Below are positions 1-6,967 of a DNA stretch of 64,000 nucleotides, piece by piece. The notes below the pieces were generated by a model, which saw only the letters and a program-made list of their open reading frames with translations, did not search any database and had not been told where the DNA came from. The stretch is from Mucilaginibacter endophyticus. GTDB lineage: Bacteria; Bacteroidota; Bacteroidia; Sphingobacteriales; Sphingobacteriaceae. The stretch lies in contig NZ_QPCG01000007.1 in NCBI RefSeq assembly GCF_003351025.1, positions 62,001-126,000 on the forward strand, in the 5' to 3' direction. Each line of letters opens with the position of its first letter. Position 1 is the first letter of the stretch. The translations under genes were made by a program, and so were the position numbers.

Positions 1-493
1 TAAGGATTTCCCGATGATCAACGTATCTGTTAACGGTACCCAGATCATCAAGAAAGCGGCAATCAATATCAGTATGGCAACAGCTTTACCAAGCGGTAAC
101 CTGATAGTACCTGTAATTAAAAAGGCCGACGAGCTTAACCTGGTTGGCTTAACAAAAGCCGTAAATGACCTGGCAAACCGTGCCCGTAATGGCAAATTAC
201 AGCCTGATGATGTAAAGGACGGTACATTTACAATCACCAATGTTGGCTCGTTTGGTAACGTTATGGGTACGCCTATAATTAACCAGCCACAAGTAGCCAT
301 TTTAGCTGTTGGTGCTATTAAGAAGAAGCCGGCAGTTATCGAGACAAAAGAGGGCGATATGATCGCTATACGTCACATGATGTTCCTTTCGTTATCATAT
401 GATCACCGCGTTGTAGATGGTGCCTTAGGGGGCTCCTTTGTGAGGCGTGTGGCTGATTATTTAGAGAGATGGGATAGCGACAGAGAAGTATAA
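1..493 (+). CDS. 2-oxo acid dehydrogenase E2 component (dihydrolipoyl acyltransferase), 3' end
   Basis: This is the C-terminal 163 codons of a gene that begins before the window; the frame is open from base 2. The product is the catalytic domain of a dihydrolipoamide acyltransferase, the core subunit that moves acyl groups from lipoyl-lysine to CoA in a 2-oxo acid dehydrogenase complex in the cytoplasm. The active-site motif DHRVVDGA is near the end (His and Asp of the HxxxDG signature), and the stretch TFTITNVGSFG is also typical of the family. The ending VRRVADYLERWD resembles branched-chain or pyruvate-type E2s more than 2-oxoglutarate E2s, but the substrate cannot be fixed without the rest of the gene. 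The lipoyl and E1/E3-binding domains lie outside the window. A strong terminator follows. Confidence 0.9.
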   Translation, partial: KDFPMINVSVNGTQIIKKAAINISMATALPSGNLIVPVIKKADELNLVGLTKAVNDLANRARNGKLQPDDVKDGTFTITNVGSFGNVMGTPIINQPQVAILAVGAIKKKPAVIETKEGDMIAIRHMMFLSLSYDHRVVDGALGGSFVRRVADYLERWDSDREV

Positions 494-507
494 TTCTAAA
501 TGATATA

Positions 508-550
508 AAAACGAAGAACGCCGGGCAAATAGCCCGGCGTTCTTCGTTTT
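508..550 (+). terminator. Rho-independent terminator after the E2 gene
   Basis: A perfect 19-bp inverted repeat (508-526 with 532-550) with a 5-nt loop starts 14 bp after the E2 stop codon. The GC-rich core is GCCGGGC/GCCCGGC, with A and T runs at the outer ends, so it could act in both directions. Confidence 0.85.
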
Positions 551-657
551 AGGGATTGCCGTTGGGAAATTGAATTTTAAATTTTTACTAATGAAGCATA
601 TAAACGGCTCCGGACCTTAAATCGCGTTTATCGGGCAAATTCTGTGAAAATTCGTAT

Positions 658-665
658 TAACTTTG
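658..665 (+). promoter_or_regulatory. Bacteroidota -7 promoter box for pcm
   Basis: TAACTTTG matches the Bacteroidota housekeeping -7 consensus TAnnTTTG. It ends 9 nt before the ATG at 675, so transcription would begin only a few bases ahead of the start codon. No clear -33 TTTG was seen. Confidence 0.5.
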
Positions 666-674
666 CTCTTGAAA

Positions 675-1334
675 ATGGCTTACAAGTATATTGATAATTA
701 CCGCGAACAGGGTGCCCGTAAAAGATTGGTTGATGTTTTAAGAAAGAAGGGAATTGGCGATGAACATGTTTTAGAGGCTATCGGTAAAGTAAAACGCCAT
801 TACTTTTTTGATGAAACTTTCTGGAACCAGGCTTATAAGGACATTGCGTTTCCTATAGGCGAGGGGCAAACCATATCGCAACCATATACTGTTGCCTATC
901 AAACCGAATTATTGCATATTCGCAAAGGGGATAAAGTGCTGGAAATAGGTACAGGCTCCGGCTATCAAACCTGTATCCTGCTTGAGCTTGGCGCTACAGT
1001 TTACACCATCGAACGCCAGGAAAAACTCTATCATCGTACTAAATTTATATTGCCCAGCGAAATGGGATATAATGCCAATTTTTTTCTGGGCGATGGCTCT
1101 ATTGGTATGGCCGATCATGCGCCTTACGATAAGATCATTGTAACCGCCGGCGCACCGACAGTTCCTGAAGTGCTGTTAAAGCAATTAAATATAGGCGGAA
1201 TCCTTGTGATCCCGGTTGGTGACGAAGAAACTCAAAAAATGGTTACTATCCTGAAAGTGGGGGAGAACGACTACGAAAAAATTGTACTGGATACCTTCAG
1301 GTTTGTGCCGTTGGTAGGAGATAAGGCCTGGTAG
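675..1334 (+). CDS. pcm: Protein-L-isoaspartate O-methyltransferase
   Basis: The 219-residue enzyme uses S-adenosylmethionine to methylate isoaspartyl residues in damaged proteins, allowing their repair, in the cytoplasm. The family signature GEGQTISQP lies at about residues 62-70, and the SAM-binding loop VLEIGTGSGYQT at about 88-99. Length is normal for bacterial PCMT. The frame extends upstream to a TTG at 663, but that codon lies inside the predicted -7 promoter box, so the ATG at 675 (MAYKYID) is preferred. The gene stands alone between the E2 terminator and the convergent smpB gene. Confidence 0.93.
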   Translation: MAYKYIDNYREQGARKRLVDVLRKKGIGDEHVLEAIGKVKRHYFFDETFWNQAYKDIAFPIGEGQTISQPYTVAYQTELLHIRKGDKVLEIGTGSGYQTCILLELGATVYTIERQEKLYHRTKFILPSEMGYNANFFLGDGSIGMADHAPYDKIIVTAGAPTVPEVLLKQLNIGGILVIPVGDEETQKMVTILKVGENDYEKIVLDTFRFVPLVGDKAW

Positions 1335-1357
1335 TAGATTTGGGATTTCGAATTTTC

Positions 1358-1424
1358 GATTTCGGAATTGTGAATGGATAGATGTAGATATAATTCCGAA
1401 ATCCAAAATCCTAATTCCGAAATC
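1358..1424. terminator. Inverted repeats between convergent pcm and smpB
   Basis: GATTTCGGAATT at 1358-1369 is the exact reverse complement of 1392-1403 and of 1413-1424. The gap between the two convergent genes is built almost entirely of such inverted AATTCCGAAATC units. It probably forms a bidirectional transcription stop, though there is no clean T-run. Confidence 0.45.
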
Positions 1425-1427
1425 AGT

Positions 1428-1880
1428 TTATCTTTTCATCACTCTATCTAATTCTATCTTAGTATCACGTTCCTTCATGGTTTCTCGCTTGTCATAAGTC
1501 TTTTTACCCTGGGCCAGCCCTATCTCCAGTTTCGCAAACCCACGTTCGCTAATAAATAAAGCCAGTGGAACTATGGTTAATCCACGTTCTTCGCCACGGG
1601 TTTGGAGTTTTTTGAGCTCTTTTTTATTTAGTAGCAGGATACGGTCGCGCTTGGCTTCGTGGTTGTAGAATGAGCCAAATGAATATTCTGAAATATGCAG
1701 GTTACGTACATATAACTGGTTGTTAATGAATGTACAAAATGCGTCGTTAATATTAGCTTTCCCTTGTCTTATAGACTTGATTTCGGTACCGAGCAACTGT
1801 ATACCCGCCACGTACTTATCAAGTATATGATATTCAAAGTAAGCTTTTTTATTTTTTATATAGATGTTATCCTGGCTCAT
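1428..1880 (-). CDS. smpB: SsrA-binding protein SmpB
   Basis: This 150-residue protein binds tmRNA and delivers it to stalled ribosomes for trans-translation. Visible family features are the N-terminal KKAYFEYHILDKYVAGIQL, the segment GTEIKSIRQGKANI, the YEYxxH-like region HISEYSFGSFYNHEAKRDR, and the basic C-terminal tail rich in KTYDKRETMKERD. Length is typical. Its start is supported by a TAAGTTTG -7 box 13 nt upstream. The gene is downstream of mntH on the same strand but has its own promoter. Confidence 0.95.
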   Translation of the reverse strand: MSQDNIYIKNKKAYFEYHILDKYVAGIQLLGTEIKSIRQGKANINDAFCTFINNQLYVRNLHISEYSFGSFYNHEAKRDRILLLNKKELKKLQTRGEERGLTIVPLALFISERGFAKLEIGLAQGKKTYDKRETMKERDTKIELDRVMKR

Positions 1881-1893
1881 AATTATTAATCCG

Positions 1894-1901
1894 CAAACTT
1901 A
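1894..1901 (-). promoter_or_regulatory. -7 promoter box for smpB
   Basis: On the minus strand the sequence reads TAAGTTTG, an exact TAnnTTTG match, 13 nt before the smpB ATG. It lies just downstream of the mntH stop codon. Confidence 0.5.
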
Positions 1902-1906
1902 CAAAA

Positions 1907-3808
1907 TTAGTTTGACTGTGGCTTTACCACCAATACAGGCACATTAACCATGTGCCTCACGGAGTTTACGGTAGTGCCAAATATAAGATCTTTCAATGCC
2001 TTGTGCCCGTGTGAGCCCATTACAATAAAGTCAACTTTTTGATCTTTCACAATTTCGGCAATGGCGCTGGCCGGGTTGCCGTAGCCGATTTGCCCCTGCG
2101 CGTTATAGCCAAGATTTTTCAGCGCGCATACATACTTATCCAGGTTGTCAAAATCAACCTGGGTTTCGTTGTCCAGCACCTCGCCGCCGTAGTAGCGGGC
2201 ACCGGCGGTTTCAACAACGTGAATTAAAGTATAGTCGGCCTCTTTACCGCCTTGCATAATGGCGTGGCGCAGGCAATCGGTATCGTTTTTTGAAAAATCT
2301 ATTGTTATACCAATATGACCGTAAGTTATGGCGTCAAGCTCGGTAATGGCATTGGCTATACCATGGGGCACATAAGCAGGTTTATCGTAGTGTTTGAACA
2401 ACAATGGTCTGATGAAAACATAGATCAATAGTATCCCTACCCCGATAACAATAGGAACCACAGTGGCATAGATCCATACGGCTGATGGATTTCCTGTTAC
2501 CCAATCAATAATCTGTTCATAAACCAATTTGGCATTCAGCGCAACAATTAACAAGGCACTTGCCCATGCCAACGCCCTTGTTTGAAAATTGATGGCGAAC
2601 TTGCCCATCCTTTTCCTGTCGGACGTGAAGTGGATAAGAGGGATTACCGCGAAGCCCAACTGCAGGCTCAATACAACCTGGCTTAAGATCAGGAGTTTTC
2701 CTAAACCATCTTCTCCATAATAAAGTATGGTGAACACTGCCGGTACAATAGCCAGTATCCGGGTAAGCAGACGGCGCAACCAGGGCTCAATTCGCAGGTT
2801 AATATGGCCTTCCATAATGATCTGGCCTGCAAGCGTACCGGTAATGGTCGAGCTCTGACCAGATGCTATCAAGGCTATGGCAAACAGCGTAGGGGCGATG
2901 GCGCCAAAAATGTGTTCCAATAGCTTAAACGCATCCTGTATTTCAGCAACCTCAAAATAGCCGTTCCTGAAAAACGCGCTTGCAGCTAATATCAGGATGG
3001 CAGCATTTACAAAAAAGGCAAGGTTAAGCGCTATGACGGTATCAAAAAGATTAAACTTAATTGCGGCCTTGAAACCTTCTTCGGTACGGGTTATTTGCCG
3101 GGTTTGTACCAGCGACGAATGCAGGTAAAGGTTATGGGGCATCACTGTGGCGCCAATAATACCTATAGCGATATAAAGCATTTGCTGGCTTATTTTATCG
3201 CCTTTAAATAAATTACCGGGAATAAAGCCTTTGGCTACCTCTATAACATCCGGTTTAACGATGAACATCTCAACCAGGAAAGACAGCCCGACAATAAAGA
3301 TCATCGAAATGATAAAGCCCTCAAGCTTGCGCATGCCTTTGTTCATCAGATAAAGCATGAGTACGGTATCGGTTATGGTAAGCGATACGCCCCAGATCAA
3401 CGGCAGGTGAAACAGCAACTTTAAGCCAATGGCCATACCAATAATTTCTGCAAGATCACATGCCACGATAGCAATCTGAGCGAGTATATACAACCAGAAG
3501 TTAGCAAAGCGCGGGTAAGCATTTTTGGAGGCCTGAGCAAGATCAAGTCCGCGAACTATGCCCAGCCTGGCTGCCAGCGACTGTAGTAGCAACGCTATCA
3601 TGTTTGATACAAACAGCACCCAGATCAGCTTATATCCAAAGGCACTGCCACCGGCAATATCCGTTGCCCAGTTTCCCGGATCCATATAGCCCACACTCAC
3701 CAGGTAAGCCGGGCCCAAAAAAGCCATCAGCTTGCGCCATCCGGTTTTATTTTCGGTGGTTACCGATCCATGTACATTGCCTAAAGATTCGTTGTGTTTA
3801 TTATTCAT
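1907..3808 (-). CDS. mntH: Nramp-family Mn2+/divalent metal transporter with C-terminal UspA domain
   Basis: The protein (633 residues) fuses an Nramp proton-coupled divalent metal importer to a universal stress protein domain. The Nramp part covers about residues 25-475, with the metal-binding DPGN motif of TM1 at 43-46 and MPHN of TM6 at 223-226, the two unwound helices that bind Mn2+/Fe2+. The UspA part covers about 497-630 and ends with the nucleotide-binding pattern G598-x2-G601-x9-G611-T. Stand-alone MntH is about 410-450 residues, so the extra domain is a true fusion. The start codon overlaps the mntR stop (ATGA), so the two genes are co-transcribed and translationally coupled. Regulation by Mn/Fe through MntR is likely. 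The role of the Usp domain is unknown; ATP-dependent gating or stability control is possible. Confidence 0.93.
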   Translation of the reverse strand: MNNKHNESLGNVHGSVTTENKTGWRKLMAFLGPAYLVSVGYMDPGNWATDIAGGSAFGYKLIWVLFVSNMIALLLQSLAARLGIVRGLDLAQASKNAYPRFANFWLYILAQIAIVACDLAEIIGMAIGLKLLFHLPLIWGVSLTITDTVLMLYLMNKGMRKLEGFIISMIFIVGLSFLVEMFIVKPDVIEVAKGFIPGNLFKGDKISQQMLYIAIGIIGATVMPHNLYLHSSLVQTRQITRTEEGFKAAIKFNLFDTVIALNLAFFVNAAILILAASAFFRNGYFEVAEIQDAFKLLEHIFGAIAPTLFAIALIASGQSSTITGTLAGQIIMEGHINLRIEPWLRRLLTRILAIVPAVFTILYYGEDGLGKLLILSQVVLSLQLGFAVIPLIHFTSDRKRMGKFAINFQTRALAWASALLIVALNAKLVYEQIIDWVTGNPSAVWIYATVVPIVIGVGILLIYVFIRPLLFKHYDKPAYVPHGIANAITELDAITYGHIGITIDFSKNDTDCLRHAIMQGGKEADYTLIHVVETAGARYYGGEVLDNETQVDFDNLDKYVCALKNLGYNAQGQIGYGNPASAIAEIVKDQKVDFIVMGSHGHKALKDLIFGTTVNSVRHMVNVPVLVVKPQSN

Positions 3809-4455
3809 AGGGCTATAAGCAGATTGTTGGCTACCTCACGACTGATCTGCACTTCTTTATTGCCGGTTTGTACCACTACGGAGTGGTCGTATTCAATAAT
3901 ATCAGTGATCATGATTTTGCAGCCGATGGTAAGCTGTTGTTTATCGAGGTATTGTAAAAAAGATGAACTATGGTTGCGCACGCCGGAAATAACGCCGCAT
4001 TGATTGATGGTAACCGCCGAAATGGGCTTGAGCTCGTGGGTATTAAAACGGCCGTTACAGTCGGGAATGGGATCTCCATGCGGATCATGCGTAGGGTAGC
4101 CCATAAACTGATCGAGGCGGTCAATCAATTCCTCGGATGAAATATGTTCCATCTCTTCGGCAAGGTCATGTACCTGATCCCATTTAAAGTTGAGTTTCTC
4201 AACCAGGAAATACTCCCACAGGCGGTGCTTACGGATAATACCCAATGCTATTTTTTCGCCTGAAGGGGTAAGGTTGACACCCTGGTATGGAGTGTAATTA
4301 ATGAGGGCCTTATCTGCAAGCTTTTTTAGCATATCGGTAACCGAAGATGCTTTGGTATTTAGCGAGGATGCGATTTGATTTGTACTCGCATTGCCATCAT
4401 TTTCAGTGAGATGATAAATGGCTTTTAAGTAGTTTTCCTCGGCTAAAGTATTCAT
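3805..4455 (-). CDS. mntR: DtxR/MntR-family metal-dependent transcriptional repressor
   Basis: This 216-residue protein has the three-part DtxR layout. A winged helix-turn-helix spans about 1-65 (ENYLKAIYHL, then NQIASSLNTKASSVTDMLKK), a metal-binding dimerisation domain about 66-140 (HRLWEYFLVEKL, EEMEHISSEELIDRLD), and a C-terminal FeoA/SH3-like domain about 150-216. The His/Glu residues HRLWE and EHISSEEL fit the family metal sites. It is the first gene of a two-gene operon with mntH and overlaps it by 4 bp, which makes manganese the likelier co-repressor; iron cannot be excluded. A palindrome 22 bp upstream of the ATG is a good autoregulatory operator. Confidence 0.9.
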   Translation of the reverse strand: MNTLAEENYLKAIYHLTENDGNASTNQIASSLNTKASSVTDMLKKLADKALINYTPYQGVNLTPSGEKIALGIIRKHRLWEYFLVEKLNFKWDQVHDLAEEMEHISSEELIDRLDQFMGYPTHDPHGDPIPDCNGRFNTHELKPISAVTINQCGVISGVRNHSSSFLQYLDKQQLTIGCKIMITDIIEYDHSVVVQTGNKEVQISREVANNLLIAL

Positions 4456-4476
4456 TTAAACAAATCTAATAAAAAA

Positions 4477-4492
4477 TTTAGACTAATCTAAA
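4477..4492. promoter_or_regulatory. Probable MntR operator
   Basis: TTTAGACTAATCTAAA is a perfect inverted repeat (6-bp arms, 4-bp centre) 22-37 bp before the mntR ATG. Spacing and A/T-rich half-sites resemble known DtxR/MntR boxes such as TTTAGG-type palindromes. Binding is inferred. Confidence 0.6.
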
Positions 4493-4568
4493 AAAATAAA
4501 CGTTAGGAAATATGTTTTTGTTGAAGTACTTTAAAGAAAAATTAAATTTTGCGAAGCAAGGAAAATAC

Positions 4569-4576
4569 TATATTTG
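4569..4576 (+). promoter_or_regulatory. -7 box (and possible -33 TTTG) for the Lrp/AsnC gene
   Basis: TATATTTG matches TAnnTTTG exactly. A TTTG at 4548-4551 lies 17 bp upstream and could serve as the -33 element. The box ends 9 nt before the ATG at 4586, which argues for that start and for a very short leader. Confidence 0.55.
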
Positions 4577-4585
4577 CATACAACT

Positions 4586-5056
4586 ATGGCCGCCGAATTA
4601 GATAAAATAGACCTACAGATACTCAAGATTTTACAGGAAAACGGAAGGATAACCAACCTCCAGCTGTCTAATGAGATAGGGCTTTCACCAGCACCTACCC
4701 TTGAACGCGTGCGTAAACTTGAGAACGCCGAATACATTAAAAGCTATCATGCCCTGGTAGATGAAGAGAAATTAGGATTGGGGATCAAAACCTTTATCCA
4801 AATCTCGCTTGATTTTCATCAGAAAAACACCATCCAAACTTTTTTGGATGAGATCAAGAATATTAAGGAAGTTACCGAGTGCCATCACGTAACCGGCCAG
4901 TGCGATTTTCTGCTGAAGGTATACGTACGTGACATTAAATCGTACGAACAATTGATCATGGAAAAGATCAGCCGCATCACTGTGGTAAAAACATTCCAAA
5001 CCATGATGATCATGTCGACCAGTAAAAAAGAACCGATAGTGCCGCTGGAATATTAG
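4586..5056 (+). CDS. Lrp/AsnC family transcriptional regulator
   Basis: The 156-residue regulator has an N-terminal AsnC-type helix-turn-helix (DKIDLQILKILQENGRIT, then LSNEIGLSPAPTLERVRKLE) and a C-terminal RAM ligand-binding/oligomerisation domain (about 70-145, with HHVTGQCDFLLKVYVRD). Such proteins usually sense amino acids and act as octamers. The TTG at 4574 in the same frame lies within the -7 promoter box, so the ATG at 4586 is taken as the start. It is divergent from mntR, with about 130 bp between start codons, but no functional link is visible. The ligand is unknown. Confidence 0.9.
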   Translation: MAAELDKIDLQILKILQENGRITNLQLSNEIGLSPAPTLERVRKLENAEYIKSYHALVDEEKLGLGIKTFIQISLDFHQKNTIQTFLDEIKNIKEVTECHHVTGQCDFLLKVYVRDIKSYEQLIMEKISRITVVKTFQTMMIMSTSKKEPIVPLEY

Positions 5057-5101
5057 GGGATAGAATCAAGACAGCAAGAGTCAAGAATCAAGAGGACAAA
5101 T

Positions 5102-5151
5102 AAAAGAGTCAGGAAGAGAAGATTTAATGTCTTTTATTCCTGACTCTTTTT
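5102..5151. terminator. Bidirectional terminator between the Lrp gene and ung
   Basis: AAAAGAGTCAGGAA (5102-5115) pairs perfectly with 5137-5150 and is followed by a T-run; the A-run at the other end serves the minus strand. Looser copies of the same words (AAGAGTCAAGAATCAAG, then CTTGATTC and CTTGACTC up to about 5205) surround it as an outer inverted repeat. Confidence 0.7.
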
Positions 5152-5205
5152 GTTTATCACGCTTTACAGATCTTGATTCTTTTATCTTGACTTCTTGACT
5201 CTTTT

Positions 5206-5883
5206 TTAATGAATCTGCCAGTCAATTTCTTTCTTCCCTTCCTTTTTCAATATCTCGTTTGTTTTTGAAAATGGCTTGCTGCCAAAAAAACCGCGATCGG
5301 CAGAGAAGGGTGAAGGGTGGGCAGAGCGAATGATGAAATGTTTCTTTTCATCGATCAAAGCCGCTTTTGACTGGGCAAAGGCTCCCCATAGTATAAACAC
5401 AATACCTTCTTTTTTATCGGAGATGGTTTTGATCACTTCGTCGGTAAATTCTTCCCAGCCTCTTTTTTGGTGCGAGCCCGGGGTGCTTGCCCTAACGGTA
5501 AGTGTAGCATTTAGTAATAATACACCTTGTTTAGCCCATTCTTCGAGATTGCCGTGCGAAGGGGTTTTAAACCCCGGAATATCAACCTGGAGCTCTTTAT
5601 AGATATTCATTAATGAACGTGGAATAGCAATTCCTTTTTGTACCGAAAAGGATAGCCCATGGGCCTGATGGGCACCATGATAAGGATCCTGGCCTAATAT
5701 TACCACTTTAACATCATCAAAATGGGTAGTGTTAAAAGCATTGAAGATGTCGCTGTTTTTTGGGTAAACAATTTGTCCTGATTCCTGCTCCTCTTTTAAA
5801 AATTGTTTAAGTTTTACCATGTAAGGTTTGCCAAATTCCTGCTGTAAAACCTCAAGCCATGATGGTGGTAATGCAATCGCCAT
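5206..5883 (-). CDS. ung: Uracil-DNA glycosylase (family 1)
   Basis: The enzyme (225 residues) removes uracil from DNA in base-excision repair. The water-activating loop GQDPYHG is at residues 64-70 with catalytic Asp66, and the minor-groove/catalytic loop HPSPFS is at 189-194 with His189. The GxLLLNATLTVR strand lies at about 120-131. Length and motifs match the Ung family fully. It is convergent with the Lrp gene and divergent from the small membrane-protein gene at 5955. Confidence 0.96.
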   Translation of the reverse strand: MAIALPPSWLEVLQQEFGKPYMVKLKQFLKEEQESGQIVYPKNSDIFNAFNTTHFDDVKVVILGQDPYHGAHQAHGLSFSVQKGIAIPRSLMNIYKELQVDIPGFKTPSHGNLEEWAKQGVLLLNATLTVRASTPGSHQKRGWEEFTDEVIKTISDKKEGIVFILWGAFAQSKAALIDEKKHFIIRSAHPSPFSADRGFFGSKPFSKTNEILKKEGKKEIDWQIH

Positions 5884-5954
5884 AAATATTTATATAGAAG
5901 TTGGTTTAGCGTGCAAATAAACAGATATTTGCGTTAATATTAGTATCACAAATT

Positions 5955-6503
5955 ATGTCAAATATTGTTCGGTTAATTATTGCTTGTGTAGTGATGGGTG
6001 CGGCGGTCGCGCTTTGTGCATTCGGTTTTTGGGGATGGGGTATTTTAGTTTTGTTGATAGGCGGTATTTTACTGCTTAGCTTCTTCTTTAACGAAAACAT
6101 GATCATTGCCCAGTACTTTTTACGTAAAGAAAATTCTGAAAAGTCAGAAGAATGGTTGTTGAAAATTACTGATTACGAAAAGCAGCTGCATAAAAACCAG
6201 CACGGTTATTATAACCTGCTGATCGGTTTGATAGAATCTCGTAAGGCGCCGATGAAAGCAGAGAAATATTTCAAGAAAGCGTTGTCGTTGGGTATGAAAA
6301 TGTCGCACAATGTGGCTTTGGCAAAACTAAGTCTTGCCGGTATTTCAATGGCTAAACGTAACAAGCGCGAAGCACAAATGTATTTATCAGAAGCAACAAA
6401 GGATGATAAGAACAAACTACTTACCGAGCAGATCAAGATGATGAAAGGCCAGTTGGCACAGATGGATAAGCAGGTAGTAAGAGGGGGATATCGCCAGTAC
6501 TAA
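5955..6503 (+). CDS. Small membrane protein with TPR-like C-terminal region, function unknown
   Basis: I do not recognise a named family. The 182-residue product starts with two closely spaced hydrophobic helices (about residues 5-24 and 28-46, in a Gly/Trp-rich stretch FGFWGWG) and continues into a soluble helical region. That region contains one or two TPR-like pairs (YYNLLIGLIESRKAPMKAEK, then ALAKLSLAGISMAKRNKREA). A Gln/Met/Lys-rich C-terminus follows. It is probably an inner-membrane protein with a cytoplasmic protein-interaction domain. The gene is monocistronic and ends at a strong terminator. Confidence 0.8.
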   Translation: MSNIVRLIIACVVMGAAVALCAFGFWGWGILVLLIGGILLLSFFFNENMIIAQYFLRKENSEKSEEWLLKITDYEKQLHKNQHGYYNLLIGLIESRKAPMKAEKYFKKALSLGMKMSHNVALAKLSLAGISMAKRNKREAQMYLSEATKDDKNKLLTEQIKMMKGQLAQMDKQVVRGGYRQY

Positions 6504-6527
6504 AAAGAGAATAAAATAAAAGGTATA

Positions 6528-6568
6528 AAAAATAAAAGGGACGCGAAAACCGCGTCCCTTTTATTTTT
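6528..6568. terminator. Terminator after the small membrane-protein gene
   Basis: A perfect 18-bp stem (6528-6545 with 6551-6568), GGGACGCG core, 5-nt loop and A/T flanks, placed between convergent genes. It overlaps the stop codon of the small minus-strand ORF at 6561. Confidence 0.85.
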
Positions 6569-6776
6569 CTTCAATCGCGCTGAAATAGTCAGGCGTTGCC
6601 GAGTGGTTTTGATAAGGCTGAACGTAGCTATCAGTATGATATGTGTGCGTATCTTCAGATGGATTGGCTACTTCAACAAGTTTCAGCAAACTCCTGATGA
6701 ACGACAGGTTGAAATTATTCCTGTTTAGTTTGATCAGGTATTCGTTTTCGGTTATCTCTAATATTGAGTTAGTCAT
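6561..6776 (-). CDS. Small hypothetical protein (71 residues)
   Basis: The short ORF encodes a protein with a believable composition: an N-terminal acidic/hydrophobic pattern (ILEITENEYLIKLNRNNF) followed by a predicted helix (LSFIRSLLKLVEVA) and a polar tail. Small Bacteroidota proteins with a similar strand-strand-helix opening exist, some beside toxin genes, but no partner is seen here. Its stop codon lies inside the terminator of the convergent gene. Coding potential is likely but unproven. Confidence 0.5.
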   Translation of the reverse strand: MTNSILEITENEYLIKLNRNNFNLSFIRSLLKLVEVANPSEDTHTYHTDSYVQPYQNHSATPDYFSAIEEK

Positions 6777-6907
6777 AATGCGTATGAGTTGTATAATACA
6801 ATATTAAAGAATAACTTAATATCGAAAGTTTTCCTTTTTTTATGATTTTGTTAACAAATTGTTATCCGGGATTGGATTTTGGGGTAGTGGAGAGGTAAAT
6901 GGAATTG

Positions 6908-6947
6908 AACGGAGGTGATAATGAGATTATTATCACCTCCGTTTTTT
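6908..6947 (+). terminator. Hairpin with T-run between the small ORF and lysS
   Basis: A 15-bp perfect stem (6908-6922 with 6929-6943; GGAGGTGATAAT core) is followed by T residues on the plus strand. It lies about 20 bp past the end of the minus-strand lysS gene, so it probably also ends that transcript, although no T-run is present in the minus direction. Confidence 0.55.
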
Positions 6948-6967
6948 GATTTTAGCAGAAAATCAGA

